From Candidatus Caccousia avistercoris (GTDB lineage Bacteria; Bacillota; Clostridia; Oscillospirales; Acutalibacteraceae), in the NCBI GenBank assembly GCA_018715025.1, contig DVMK01000019.1, positions 1-16,066 of the forward strand: a stretch of DNA of 16,066 bases, read 5' to 3'. Made by a program: the position numbers and the translations under genes. Of this stretch, positions 5,619-13,991 are shown in pieces; the first letter of the stretch is position 1, and each line of letters opens with the position of its first letter. Below the pieces are notes generated by a model. It was not told where the DNA came from. It was given only the letters and a program-made list of their open reading frames with translations, and ran no database searches.

Positions 5619-6635
5619 TCAGGCCGCCTGGGAAGAGGCGGCGGAAGCCGCCGGCGCAGACGAAACAGGGCTCCCGGCGGAGAAATAGGCGTGGTCGTTT
5701 TCGTCCGCCAGAGAAAGATCCAGCGTGCCGGCGTCCTCCGCCGTCAGGTTTCCCTCCTCCAAAAGGGAGGAGAAAAACTTCAGCTTTTCCGGGAAGGAGG
5801 TAGGGGGCCCCAACTCCAGAAGGATGCGCCCGTCGTAAAGCACGGTGGAACTGTAGGGATCCGTCAGGTCAATGGCGGTAATAGGCGTCAGCCCGCTTTC
5901 CTCCAGGGCTTTGCTCAGCGAGGCGTACACCTGGCTTGCCTCCCCCTCCTGGTAGGTGATGAAGCCGCCCAGCCGGGCCGACTCCACCGTCAGCCCTTTC
6001 ACGACGGGGCAGCCCTCCGGCGGGGACTCCTCCCGCTCCAGCACCTTTCCGCCGGCGGAAAGGACCACGTACTGGGCGTCGTCCACCACCGCGCTGAAGG
6101 CCTTCTCCTCCGACACCTCTATCAGCAGGGTGGCCGGCAGCACCCGCCGGATTTTCGCCTCTCCAATATAGGGCAGCTTTGTTTCCACCGACTGGGCGGC
6201 GGTTCCGGTGTCTGCCAGGAAGAGGTTTTCCCCCGGCTCTATGGCGGCGGCCTCCAGAATCTGCTCGGCGGAATAGCGGCTTTCCCCCGTTATCTTAATT
6301 TCTTCAATGCGGAACAGCACCGTAAAGGAAAGCGTCACCGCCGTGCCGATGACCAGCAGAAAAAGCACAAGGTAAAACACCAGCATCCGCCTCCTGCGCC
6401 TTTTGCGGCGCTCCGCGGCCCCAATGGGCGGCCGCCGCCTGCGCGGGGGCGGCGGGGCGGGACGGCGGCGGGGGGGCTTGTCCGGCACAGGGGCGGCCGC
6501 CCTGGAAGCAGGAGGCCTGCGCTTCTGCCCGGAAGCGGGCAAAGGGGGCTGCGGCCGCCGCACCGGAGGATGCGGCGGCCTTCCCCCTGTGGGGGCCCTC
6601 CCGGAAGGGGGAGAGCCCTTTCGGGCCTTTGCCAT
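5619..6635 (-). CDS. ftsQ: Cell division protein FtsQ/DivIB
   Basis: A bitopic membrane protein (338 residues) that links FtsL/FtsB-type partners with the septal wall synthase. Residues 1-83 are an extreme Pro/Arg-rich cytoplasmic tail (24 Pro and 22 Arg by hand count). Residues about 84-106 form the single membrane segment. The POTRA domain follows at about 107-176 (FRIEEIKITGESRYSAEQI through RRVLPATLLIEVSEE), then the beta domain to about 315, and a Ser/Ala-rich end. The family is called from the POTRA pattern and position; sequence similarity in this family is low. ATG at 6635 has AAAAGGAAGTG about 10 nt upstream, and murA ends 20 nt before it, so it is translated from the cluster transcript. 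Family members are usually about 260-290 residues; the excess is the N-terminal tail. Confidence 0.92.
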   Translation of the reverse strand: MAKARKGSPPSGRAPTGGRPPHPPVRRPQPPLPASGQKRRPPASRAAAPVPDKPPRRRPAPPPPRRRRPPIGAAERRKRRRRRMLVFYLVLFLLVIGTAVTLSFTVLFRIEEIKITGESRYSAEQILEAAAIEPGENLFLADTGTAAQSVETKLPYIGEAKIRRVLPATLLIEVSEEKAFSAVVDDAQYVVLSAGGKVLEREESPPEGCPVVKGLTVESARLGGFITYQEGEASQVYASLSKALEESGLTPITAIDLTDPYSSTVLYDGRILLELGPPTSFPEKLKFFSSLLEEGNLTAEDAGTLDLSLADENDHAYFSAGSPVSSAPAASAASSQAA

Positions 6636-6655
6636 TGCCTTTCACTTCCTTTTCC

Positions 6656-7915
6656 CTACTGGTATTCCCGGCGGATGTCCGCCCCAAGCAGCGCCAGGCT
6701 GCGTTCCATATTCTCGTAGCCCCGGTCAATGTACCGCAGGCCGGTAACCTCTGTGTCGCCGCGGGCCGCCAGCCCGGCCACCACCAGCGCCGCCCCGCCC
6801 CGCAGGTCGGCGGCTTCCACCGGCGCGCCGGAAAGCCTCGGCACCCCCTCCACCACCGCCACGCGGCCCTCTACCTTGATATTGGCCCCCAGGCGGAGCA
6901 GCTCGCCCACATGCTTGTACCGGCTTTCAAAGATATTTTCCACAAAAATACTGGTGCCGGAACCCAGGCATGCGGCGGCCATCAGCGGCGCCTGGGCGTC
7001 GGTGGGGAAGCCCGGGTACGGCATGGTGCGCACGCTCTTGATCCTTCCCATCCGCCGGGGCGCGGCGATGCGCAGGCTTCCGCCTTTGATTTCAATGGAG
7101 CAGCCCAGCTCTTCAAAAGCGGGCATTACCGGCTCCAGATGAGCGGGGATCACATGGTTCAGTATAATGGCGCTGCCGGTAGCCGCGGCGGCGCTCATAT
7201 AGGTGGCCGCCACAATCCGGTCTGGAATCACCCGGTGCTCGCAGCCGTGAAGCTGCCGCACCCCCTCGATCACCAGGGTGCTCTCCCCCGCGCCCCGGAT
7301 CCTGGCCCCGCAGCGGTTCAGGAACATGGCCAGGTCGCAGATTTCCGGCTCCCGGGCGGCGTTGGTCACAATGGTGGTCCCCTCCGCCAGGACGGCGGCC
7401 AGCATAATGTTTTCTGTGGCCCCCACGCTGGGAAAGGAAAGGCCGATGGCCGCCCCGCGGAGGGAGCCGTCCACCGAGCAGGAAAGGCAGCCGTAATCCT
7501 CCGCTATGCGCACCCCCATTTTCCGCAGGGCGTGCAGGTGCAGGTCAATGGGGCGGGGCCCCAGCTCGCAGCCCCCGGGGAAGGACAGAACCGCGCGCCC
7601 GGTGCGGGCCACAATGGCCCCCAAAAACACAATGGAAGAGCGCATTTCCCGCATAAGCGCGTCCGGAATATCCCACTGGCATACGCCCCGCGGATCCACC
7701 ACCAGGCTGCTCCCCTCCCACTGGACCGTACAGCCCAGATGCCGCAGGATCCGTGCAGAAACCTCCACATCAGACAAATGGGGGCAGTTATGTAGCACGC
7801 ATTCGCTTTTGCAGAGCAGAGCCGCCGCCATGAGCGGCAGGGTGCTGTTTTTGGCCCCGTGAACAGAAAGCTCCCCGCTCAGCCGGTTAGGCCCGTGAAT
7901 CAATAGCTTCACCAT
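6656..7915 (-). CDS. murA: UDP-N-acetylglucosamine 1-carboxyvinyltransferase MurA
   Basis: This enzyme transfers enolpyruvate from PEP to UDP-GlcNAc, the first committed step of peptidoglycan synthesis, in the cytoplasm. The 419 residues match the family length. Seen in the sequence are Lys22-Asn23 in HGAKNSTLPL, the catalytic loop Cys116 in GGCELGPRPIDLH (the residue alkylated by fosfomycin), Asp306 in GFPTDAQAP as general base, Arg372 in ADLRGG and Arg398 in YIDRGY. Because the loop carries Cys rather than Asp, fosfomycin sensitivity is expected from this protein. Firmicutes often carry two copies (murA/murAA and murZ/murAB); which one this is cannot be told here. The gene lies between murG and ftsQ in the dcw cluster. 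Its start at 7915 directly follows an inverted repeat (7922-7964), and the nearest Shine-Dalgarno-like AAAAGGAAG is 13 nt away. Confidence 0.97.
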   Translation of the reverse strand: MVKLLIHGPNRLSGELSVHGAKNSTLPLMAAALLCKSECVLHNCPHLSDVEVSARILRHLGCTVQWEGSSLVVDPRGVCQWDIPDALMREMRSSIVFLGAIVARTGRAVLSFPGGCELGPRPIDLHLHALRKMGVRIAEDYGCLSCSVDGSLRGAAIGLSFPSVGATENIMLAAVLAEGTTIVTNAAREPEICDLAMFLNRCGARIRGAGESTLVIEGVRQLHGCEHRVIPDRIVAATYMSAAAATGSAIILNHVIPAHLEPVMPAFEELGCSIEIKGGSLRIAAPRRMGRIKSVRTMPYPGFPTDAQAPLMAAACLGSGTSIFVENIFESRYKHVGELLRLGANIKVEGRVAVVEGVPRLSGAPVEAADLRGGAALVVAGLAARGDTEVTGLRYIDRGYENMERSLALLGADIRREYQ

Positions 7916-7921
7916 AAGAAA

Positions 7922-7964
7922 ATCCCCGCTTCCTTTTCTGAATTATGCCATACTATGCGGGGAT
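7922..7964 (-). promoter_or_regulatory. Inverted repeat with T-run just before murA
   Basis: ATCCCCGC (7964-7957 on the - strand) and GCGGGGAT (7929-7922) form a perfect 8-bp stem with a 27-nt loop. TTTTCTT overlaps and follows its end and the murA ATG comes 6 nt after the stem. The loop contains AAAAGGAAG, the likely ribosome binding site. The arrangement could act as an attenuator or translational switch. The loop also holds CATAAT preceded by TGG (7950-7942), a possible extended -10 element with only a poor -35. Confidence 0.45.
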
Positions 7965-7989
7965 GGGAAAAGCGGTGACCCGGGGAAAT

Positions 7990-9117
7990 TTACTTGCCTC
8001 TGCTGGCAAGCACGTCCCGGATGAGCCGGTAAATTCTGTCGTTTGCGTCGAGAATCGCCATTTTTTTCGCGTTCTCTGACAGGGCGGGAATGGTGGCCGG
8101 GTCGGCGAACAGCTCCTCCACCATGGCGCACAGCGCCCCGCCGGAAAGGTCCTTTTCCTCCAGAATCCTGGCGGCCCCCCGGTTTACCAGGGCCATGGCG
8201 TTGTGGTACTGGTGGTTTTCCGCCACGTTCGGTGAGGGGATGAGGATGGACGCCCGCCCCTGGGCCTGCAGCTCGGAAAGGGTAATGGCCCCCGCCCGGC
8301 AGATGACCAGATCAGCCGCCGCCAGGCATTCCGGCATATTGTCAATGTATTCCCGCACGTCGATTTCCGGGTGGGCGGCCAGGTCTACGCCCTTTTCCCG
8401 CAGAAGGCCCGGGAACCAGCGGCCCCACTGGCCGAAGGCGTGAATGTGCTGGAACCGGCCCTGCCGGATGCTCCAGGCCAGCAGGTCGGCGGCCGCCTCG
8501 TTGACGCGGCGCGCCCCCAGGCTGCCGCCGAAGCTGAGAATGAGAGGGCGGCTGTCCAGGCCCAGCTTTTTCCGCGCCTCCTCACGGCTGGCGCGCAGCA
8601 CGGCGGGGCGCACCGGGTTGCCGGTGAGGACGCACCGGGCCTCGGGCGGCAAGTATTTCTGCGCGTCCGCCACCGCCAACATGGTGTAGGCCGCCTTTTT
8701 GCTGAGGGCCTTGTTGGTCACGCCCGGAAAAGCGTTCTGCTCGTGAATGAGCGCCGGCACCCCCAGCTTCATGGCCTCGCGGATGACAGGGCCGCTCACG
8801 TAGCCGCCGGTGCCCACGCACACGTCGGGCTGGAACTCCTGAATGATTTTCTTTGCCTCTGCGGTAGAGGTAAACAGGTGAACGGCCGTTTTTACATTTT
8901 TCTTCACGTTGGCCCAGCTCAGCTTTCGCTGAAAGCCGGAAATCGTCACGCTTTTGAACTCGTACCCCGCCTTGGGCACCAGGCGCTCCTCCATGCCGCC
9001 CTTCGCCCCCACATAGAGAACGGAGGCGTCCGGCTCCCGCTCGCAAACTGTGCCCGCCACAGCCAGGGCGGGGTTGATATGCCCGGCGGTTCCTCCGCCG
9101 GCAAACAGGATTTTCAT
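7990..9117 (-). CDS. murG: Lipid II synthase MurG (GlcNAc transferase)
   Basis: MurG adds GlcNAc from UDP-GlcNAc to lipid I, giving lipid II, on the inner face of the membrane. It has 375 residues in two Rossmann domains of the GT-B fold. The N-terminal glycine loop is GGGTAGHINPALA (7-19). HEQNAFPG is at 125-132, TGNPVR at 165-170, and the second glycine loop SFGGSLGA at 195-202. The donor-site motif RAGAITLSE (274-282) is followed by IPSPNVAENHQYHNA (293-307). These are all expected for the family. ATG at 9117 has AAAGGGTGAG a few bases upstream. It follows ftsW after 44 nt and precedes murA by 74 nt in the dcw operon. Confidence 0.97.
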   Translation of the reverse strand: MKILFAGGGTAGHINPALAVAGTVCEREPDASVLYVGAKGGMEERLVPKAGYEFKSVTISGFQRKLSWANVKKNVKTAVHLFTSTAEAKKIIQEFQPDVCVGTGGYVSGPVIREAMKLGVPALIHEQNAFPGVTNKALSKKAAYTMLAVADAQKYLPPEARCVLTGNPVRPAVLRASREEARKKLGLDSRPLILSFGGSLGARRVNEAAADLLAWSIRQGRFQHIHAFGQWGRWFPGLLREKGVDLAAHPEIDVREYIDNMPECLAAADLVICRAGAITLSELQAQGRASILIPSPNVAENHQYHNAMALVNRGAARILEEKDLSGGALCAMVEELFADPATIPALSENAKKMAILDANDRIYRLIRDVLASRGK

Positions 9118-9161
9118 TCCAGCTCACCCTTTTTATTTCATTGAAATTCCGCCCCGGGCGG

Positions 9162-10409
9162 TTACAGCTTTTCTATGGCCGAATTCCGGCTGATGGAAAG
9201 CACCACGCCCATCTCTGCCAGCAGCATCACCAGCGAGGTGCCCCCATAGCTGAAAAAGGGCAGGCTGATGCCCGTGTTGGGGATCGTGTTGGTAATTACC
9301 ATAATATTCAGGACGACCTGCAGCCCAATCTGGAAGGTGAGGCCCACCCCCAGCAGCATGCCGAACTTATCCTTCGCTTTCAGAGAAACCACCACGCCCC
9401 GCCACACCAGCATGGCAAAGAGAACGATGATGATAAGCGCGCCGATGAAGCCCAGCTCTTCGCAGACAATGGCGAAGATGAAATCGTTCTGGGGCTCCGG
9501 CAGGTACAGGTATTTCTGCCGGGACTGGCCCAGCCCCAGCCCCAGCAGGCCCCCGCTGCCGATGGACATAAGCGACTGCCGGGTCTGCCAGGTGTCCACG
9601 CCCTCAGGCGGATTGAAGGGATCCAGCCAGCCGTACACCCGGTTCATGGCGTAGGAAAACACGTCGGTGAAGGCAAGCAGGTACACGGCCGCCGCCGCCA
9701 GCACCGCCATGGCGATGCCGAACCAGCGCAGGCGCACGCCGCCCACGAACATCATGACCGCCCCCAGCATGAGGATGATCAGCGTGGCGGACATGTGCTT
9801 TTCCAGAACCACCAGCAGGGCGACGGAGCCCAGGATGAGCACGTAGGGCAGCACCCCGTAGCGGAAGGTGCTCATTTTGTCAAAGTTGAGGGAGATCAAA
9901 TGGGAGAATACCAGGATAAGGGCAAACTTGGCCACCTCAGAGGGCTGGAAGTTGATGGGGCCAATGTACAGCCAGCGGTACGCCCCCTTGATGTTGGGCA
10001 CCAGGGAGGTGTCCTTCAGCACCAGCATCATCACCAGGAAAATGTAGGTGACAATCAGCAGGGGAATGGCGAACTTGTGCAGGTGGTGGTAGTCAAAGTA
10101 GGAAACCGCCACCATAATGGCCACCCCCAGGACAGCGAAAATGGCCTGGTTGCGGATGAAATAGTAGCTGTCCCCGTCCATATAGTAATAGGCGTAGGGG
10201 TAGCTGGCGGAAAACATCATCACCAGGCCGATGGTAAGCAGTACCAGAATGAGGAAGAACAGGGGCAGATCCATGCCGGCGCGGATGGAAAACACGCGGA
10301 ATTTCTTCCGCACCCGCTTGATCACCGACGGTTTTTTCCGTTTCGCCTTCTCTTTCTCCTGCCCGGCGGGCGCCCCGCCCTGCAGGACCCCGGCATCTGT
10401 GCGCGCCAT
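9162..10409 (-). CDS. ftsW: Peptidoglycan glycosyltransferase FtsW/SpoVE (SEDS family)
   Basis: A polytopic SEDS protein of 415 residues that polymerises lipid II into septal glycan, working with a class B PBP. A basic cytoplasmic N-terminus (1-45) is followed by about ten hydrophobic segments. Family motifs are KGAYRWLYIGPINFQPSE (141-158), WLDPFNPPEG (261-270), LPEPQNDFIFAIVCEELG (303-320) with the essential Asp309, and PNTGISLPFFSYGGTS (377-392). RodA is made unlikely by the dcw position between mraY and murG. In Bacillus the gene at this place is spoVE, so ftsW versus spoVE cannot be separated by sequence here. AAAAGGAGG lies 7 nt before ATG 10409, one of the strongest ribosome binding sites in the cluster, after a structured 151-nt spacer. 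murD, often located just upstream of this gene, is missing. Confidence 0.95.
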   Translation of the reverse strand: MARTDAGVLQGGAPAGQEKEKAKRKKPSVIKRVRKKFRVFSIRAGMDLPLFFLILVLLTIGLVMMFSASYPYAYYYMDGDSYYFIRNQAIFAVLGVAIMVAVSYFDYHHLHKFAIPLLIVTYIFLVMMLVLKDTSLVPNIKGAYRWLYIGPINFQPSEVAKFALILVFSHLISLNFDKMSTFRYGVLPYVLILGSVALLVVLEKHMSATLIILMLGAVMMFVGGVRLRWFGIAMAVLAAAAVYLLAFTDVFSYAMNRVYGWLDPFNPPEGVDTWQTRQSLMSIGSGGLLGLGLGQSRQKYLYLPEPQNDFIFAIVCEELGFIGALIIIVLFAMLVWRGVVVSLKAKDKFGMLLGVGLTFQIGLQVVLNIMVITNTIPNTGISLPFFSYGGTSLVMLLAEMGVVLSISRNSAIEKL

Positions 10410-10458
10410 GGCGCCGCCTCCTTTTCATCATGATCAGCCGCCCTTCCCGGGCGGGCGC

Positions 10459-10500
10459 AGAGCCCTTCCCCCGCCGTCTGGAAAGCGGCCCGAGGGCTCT
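10459..10500 (-). other. Long-range hairpin in mraY-ftsW spacer
   Basis: AGAGCCCT (10459-10466) and AGGGCTCT (10493-10500) form a perfect 8-bp stem with a 26-nt loop that includes a possible inner CCGC/GCGG stem. No T-run follows, so it looks like a folded or processed spacer RNA rather than a terminator. Confidence 0.45.
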
Positions 10501-10507
10501 TAGAACA

Positions 10508-10535
10508 GCGTGCCGGCCCCGCCGGCCCGGCACGC
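10508..10535 (-). other. GC-rich hairpin in mraY-ftsW spacer
   Basis: GCGTGCCGG (10508-10516) and CCGGCACGC (10527-10535) form a perfect 9-bp stem with a 10-nt loop, 26 nt after the mraY stop. On the transcribed strand TGTTCTAA follows, too weak a T-tract for a convincing terminator, though partial termination is possible. Confidence 0.5.
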
Positions 10536-10560
10536 GTTTATAGGTAGTATGCCATCTGGT

Positions 10561-11580
10561 TCAGAATCCATACAGCAGCGCCAAAACAGAAAGGGCGCCG
10601 AACAGAATGGTAACCAGGCTGAACACTACGCAGATTTTCACCTCGCTCCAGCCGCACATCTCAAAATGATGGTGGATGGGGGTCATTTTAAAGATGCGCT
10701 TCCCATGGGTCGCCTTGAAATAAGTAACCTGCAGGACGACGGAAAGGATTTCGCAGAGGTAGACGATTCCAATAAGAAGAATGAACACCGGCAGGTTCGT
10801 GCCGAACCCCAGGGCGCAGACCACGCCCCCCAAAAACAGAGAGCCGGTATCCCCCATGAACACCTTGGCCGGGTTGAAATTCCACAGCAGAAAGCCCAGG
10901 CATCCCCCCGCCACAGCGGCGGCCACAATGCTCATGCCGTACAAATGCAGAATGCCGGAAAGCACCATGAAGGTCACCGCCGCAAAAAAGGTGACAGAGG
11001 CGTTCAGGCCGTCGATGCCGTCGGTGAAGTTCACCGCGTTGACAACGGCCACAATTCCGACGGCCGACAAAATCCAGAACCAGACGCCCAGGTCCACGCT
11101 CCCCAGGAAGGGGAATATGGTGGAGGTGCCCACGCCGGAAAGGTACAGGCACAGCAGGTAGGCCCCCGCCACCAGAAACTGCAGCACCAGCTTCTGCCGC
11201 ACGTTCAGGCCCAGGTTCCGCTTTTTCACCACCTTGATGTAGTCGTCAATGAAGCCCACAAAGCCGAAGCCAAGGGCCATGAGCAGCCCCCCCACCGCCT
11301 TGGTGACGGACTGGTTCCGCAGGTAGGGATCCTGCCCGCCCTGGCTGTAGTACAGGGGCAGGCATACTGCGCTGGCCAGGAAAATGCCGATGATAAACAG
11401 GAAGCCGCCCATGGTGGGGGTTCCGTTTTTCTTTTTGTGCCACTTGGGGCCTTCCTCCCGGATTGTCTGGCCAAAATTAATCCGGTGCAGCAGGGGCACC
11501 ATCCACTTCCCCAGCAGGGCCGTCACCGCAAAGGAGGCCACGGCCGCCAGGAGAACGAGCACGCTGTTTCCCAGATTCAT
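10561..11580 (-). CDS. mraY: Phospho-N-acetylmuramoyl-pentapeptide transferase MraY
   Basis: An integral membrane enzyme that transfers phospho-MurNAc-pentapeptide to undecaprenyl phosphate, making lipid I. The 339 residues carry about ten membrane segments and every core motif: HKKKNGTPTMGG (48-59), the Mg-binding FIDDYIK (110-116, Asp112 and Asp113), NAVNFTDGIDGL (181-192, Asp187), FNPAKVFMGDTGS (235-247, Asp244) and the HHH loop in MTPIHHHFE (299-307). ATG at 11580 has GAGGG 9 nt upstream. It starts 47 nt after the PBP stop. In many Firmicutes murE and/or murF lie between these two genes; here there is no room for either. The gene is followed by the structured spacer before ftsW. Confidence 0.98.
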   Translation of the reverse strand: MNLGNSVLVLLAAVASFAVTALLGKWMVPLLHRINFGQTIREEGPKWHKKKNGTPTMGGFLFIIGIFLASAVCLPLYYSQGGQDPYLRNQSVTKAVGGLLMALGFGFVGFIDDYIKVVKKRNLGLNVRQKLVLQFLVAGAYLLCLYLSGVGTSTIFPFLGSVDLGVWFWILSAVGIVAVVNAVNFTDGIDGLNASVTFFAAVTFMVLSGILHLYGMSIVAAAVAGGCLGFLLWNFNPAKVFMGDTGSLFLGGVVCALGFGTNLPVFILLIGIVYLCEILSVVLQVTYFKATHGKRIFKMTPIHHHFEMCGWSEVKICVVFSLVTILFGALSVLALLYGF

Positions 11581-11627
11581 ACTTTCACACCCTCTGTTTC
11601 AAGAATTGCCAGGCTGCGGGGCCGGCG

Positions 11628-13898
11628 CTAATGAACGTCTTCCAAATCCACAAAGTTTACCGTTACCACGGTTCCGGGCGGCACCTGGGTGCCCTCCGCA
11701 ATATCCTGCGATTCCGAAACCGCATTGCCGCTGGCCAGGGCGGCGCCCGACACGCTGATATTCAGCCCCGCCTCGGCGGCGCGGGAATTCACCTGGCTCA
11801 GCGACAGGCCGGTAAGCTGCGGCACCGCCACGGTCTGGCTTGTGCTGGCCTCGTCGGTGTAAAGCACCACGGTGCCCCCCTTGGGAATGCTCTTCCCCTG
11901 CTCGGGGATTTGGGAAACGACCTTTTCCCCCTCGCCGTACACCTTGTAGGTGAGGCTGGCGTTGCTGATTTTCACCTGGGCGTCTTCTTTCGTCAGGCCC
12001 ACCACGCCGGGGGTGGAAATGTCCAGCTTTGACAGCTCTTCCTCGGTGTATTTCGGCTCAATCCCCAGGTAAGGCAGAATTTCCGCCATGGTTTCTGCGA
12101 AGGGGGGGCCCGCGATGGCGCTGCCGAACACCTGGCCGTTTTGGGGCAGGGGCTCGTCGAAGAACACCAGCATGATAATCTCCGGGTCCTCCGCCGGGGC
12201 GTATCCGCAGTAGGAGGCGATGTATTTCTTTTCGCCCTCGCGCCCTTCCGCGTTCCACTCGTCGATCTTCTCAGAGGTGCCTGTTTTTCCCGCCACCCGG
12301 TAGCCGGCCACATAGCCGTTTTTGGCAGAGCCGGTGGTGGCGGCTTCCTGCAGGATGGCGCTGACGCGGGCGCTTGTTTCCTCTGAAATCACCTGACGCT
12401 TTACAGAGGTGTCTATCGTTTCCACAATGTTGCCTTCCTGGTCTATCACCTTGCTCACCACGTGAGGCTGCACCAGGTAGCCGCCGTTGGCCACGGCCGC
12501 CGCGGCGGTAATCATCTGAATGGGCGTCACGCGGAAGGACTGGCCGAAGGAGGAGGTGGCAAGCTCGGTGGGGCCCAGGCCCTCTGCGTTGTAATAGATG
12601 CTGTTGCTCTCGCCAATCAGGTCGATTCCGGTCTTCTGCGTCATGCCGAAGGCCTCGAAATAGCGGTAAAAGGTGTTGGCCCCCAGCATTTCGCTGAGCT
12701 GCATAAACACCGGGTTGCAGGAATTGCACAGCCCCTGGGCAAAGGTTTCCGTCCCGTGGCCGGCCGTTTTCCAGCAGCTGATGTTCCGGTCCGCCACCTG
12801 GTAAGAGCCCCCGCAGTAAAACTGGGTGGACTCGGTGACAAGGCCCTCCTCAATCCCCATGGAGGCCGTGAGCATTTTGAACACGGAGCCGGGGTTGTAG
12901 GTGTCGCTGATGCACTTGTTCCGCCACTGCTTTTCCTGGGCGGTGCGGATCGCCTGGGAACGCTCCTCCTGATGCTCCTCGTCGTCGGGGATGGCGTTGA
13001 TGACTGCCAGGTCGGCCGGGTCGGTAATGGTGTAGGGGTCGTTGGGGTCATAGTCCCCCTTCACTGTCATGGCCAGAATTTCCCCGGTGTTCACGTTCAT
13101 CACAATGCCGCAGGCCCGGTTGCGCGCGCCGCAGTCCGCCGCGGCCTCCTCCACGCTTTTTTCCAGGAAATGCTGCACCACCTCGTCTATGGTGAGCACC
13201 AGGCTGTAGCCGTCCTGCGCTTCAATGCGCTGCTCGTACTGGAAGGGCATGTCTGAGCCCTTTGCATTCTTGGCGGTCACCAGCTTGCCCGCCACGCCGG
13301 AAAGGTAGTCGTTGTACGAGGCCTCCACCCCGGTGACGCCCTGGTTTTCGCTGTTGGTAAAGCCCAGCACGGCGGAAGCGAAGGATCCGTAAGGGTAGTA
13401 GCGTTTATAGTCCGGCTGCAGCTGAATGGCGTTCCCCAGCTCCAGCTTTGTTTTAAACTCCAGGATCTGATCCTTCACGTCGGTTTCCACCTTGGTTTTC
13501 GCCACGGCGTAATAGGTCTGCTTTTCCAGCAGCGCCAGAATGTCGGCGGGGTCCATGTCCAGAATTTCCCCCAGGCCCTGGGCGATTTCTTCCTGGATGC
13601 CGTCCCGTTCCTGGCCCTGCTCCAGTTCCTTCCTCACATAGTTTGGGTCCAGCACCACCTTATATACGTCCGCGCTGGTGGCCAGCACCTTCATGTTCCT
13701 GTCGTAAATGGTCCCCCGCTTCGCGGTGAGGGTGGTGTCCTGTGTCTGCTGGTTCACCGCCCTGGTCTGCAGCTCTTCCCCCTCCACAATCTGAAGGCGG
13801 AACAGGCTGACCACAAGGGAGCCAAAGCCCAGCACTATCAAAACCATCAACACAAAAATGGTACGCCGCCACATCCGGACGGTGGTTCCCTTCGCCAT
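11628..13898 (-). CDS. Septal class B penicillin-binding protein with two PASTA domains (FtsI/PbpB/SpoVD type)
   Basis: A monofunctional DD-transpeptidase (756 residues) that crosslinks new wall at the septum and pairs with FtsW. One membrane anchor is at about 12-34. The dimerisation/pedestal domain runs to about 225 and begins with AKRGTIYDRN (59-68). The transpeptidase domain has SVFK (Ser338 as acylated nucleophile, Lys341), SCN (393-395) and KTGTS (538-542). Two PASTA domains follow at about 626-683 and 688-750. Two PASTA repeats are as in PBP2x; Bacillus SpoVD has one, so division seems more likely than a purely sporulation role, but the gene position suits either name. ATG at 13898 has AGGAGAGG about 5 nt upstream. 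A 224-nt spacer with a terminator-like hairpin separates it from ftsL. Confidence 0.95.
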   Translation of the reverse strand: MAKGTTVRMWRRTIFVLMVLIVLGFGSLVVSLFRLQIVEGEELQTRAVNQQTQDTTLTAKRGTIYDRNMKVLATSADVYKVVLDPNYVRKELEQGQERDGIQEEIAQGLGEILDMDPADILALLEKQTYYAVAKTKVETDVKDQILEFKTKLELGNAIQLQPDYKRYYPYGSFASAVLGFTNSENQGVTGVEASYNDYLSGVAGKLVTAKNAKGSDMPFQYEQRIEAQDGYSLVLTIDEVVQHFLEKSVEEAAADCGARNRACGIVMNVNTGEILAMTVKGDYDPNDPYTITDPADLAVINAIPDDEEHQEERSQAIRTAQEKQWRNKCISDTYNPGSVFKMLTASMGIEEGLVTESTQFYCGGSYQVADRNISCWKTAGHGTETFAQGLCNSCNPVFMQLSEMLGANTFYRYFEAFGMTQKTGIDLIGESNSIYYNAEGLGPTELATSSFGQSFRVTPIQMITAAAAVANGGYLVQPHVVSKVIDQEGNIVETIDTSVKRQVISEETSARVSAILQEAATTGSAKNGYVAGYRVAGKTGTSEKIDEWNAEGREGEKKYIASYCGYAPAEDPEIIMLVFFDEPLPQNGQVFGSAIAGPPFAETMAEILPYLGIEPKYTEEELSKLDISTPGVVGLTKEDAQVKISNASLTYKVYGEGEKVVSQIPEQGKSIPKGGTVVLYTDEASTSQTVAVPQLTGLSLSQVNSRAAEAGLNISVSGAALASGNAVSESQDIAEGTQVPPGTVVTVNFVDLEDVH

Positions 13899-13956
13899 AC
13901 GCGCCTCTCCTGCCTTTCTCTGCCCCGGTTCCGCCGCAGTACGCCCCGCGAATGAG

Positions 13957-13991
13957 AAAAATGGAAGTCAAGATCTGCTCCCAACTTCCAT
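13957..13991 (-). promoter_or_regulatory. Attenuator-like hairpin with T-run upstream of the PBP gene
   Basis: On the - strand ATGGAAGT (13991-13984), a 15-nt loop and ACTTCCAT (13968-13961) form a perfect 8-bp stem, followed directly by TTTT (13960-13957). The stem is AT-rich, so termination would be partial. It sits between ftsL and the PBP gene, about 60 nt before the PBP start. The rest of the 224-nt spacer shows an AT-rich patch (14041-14122) with no promoter good enough to call. Confidence 0.4.

Noticed and set aside
6629..7795. A 388-codon + strand frame opposite murA
   Set aside because: Antisense to a fully conserved gene, with no ribosome site.
9141..10433. A 430-codon + strand frame opposite ftsW
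   Set aside because: Its His/Gln/Asp-rich translation is what results from reading hydrophobic membrane-protein codons backwards; no ribosome site.
10510..11631. A 373-codon + strand frame opposite mraY
   Set aside because: Same antisense artefact over a membrane protein; no start signal or domain.
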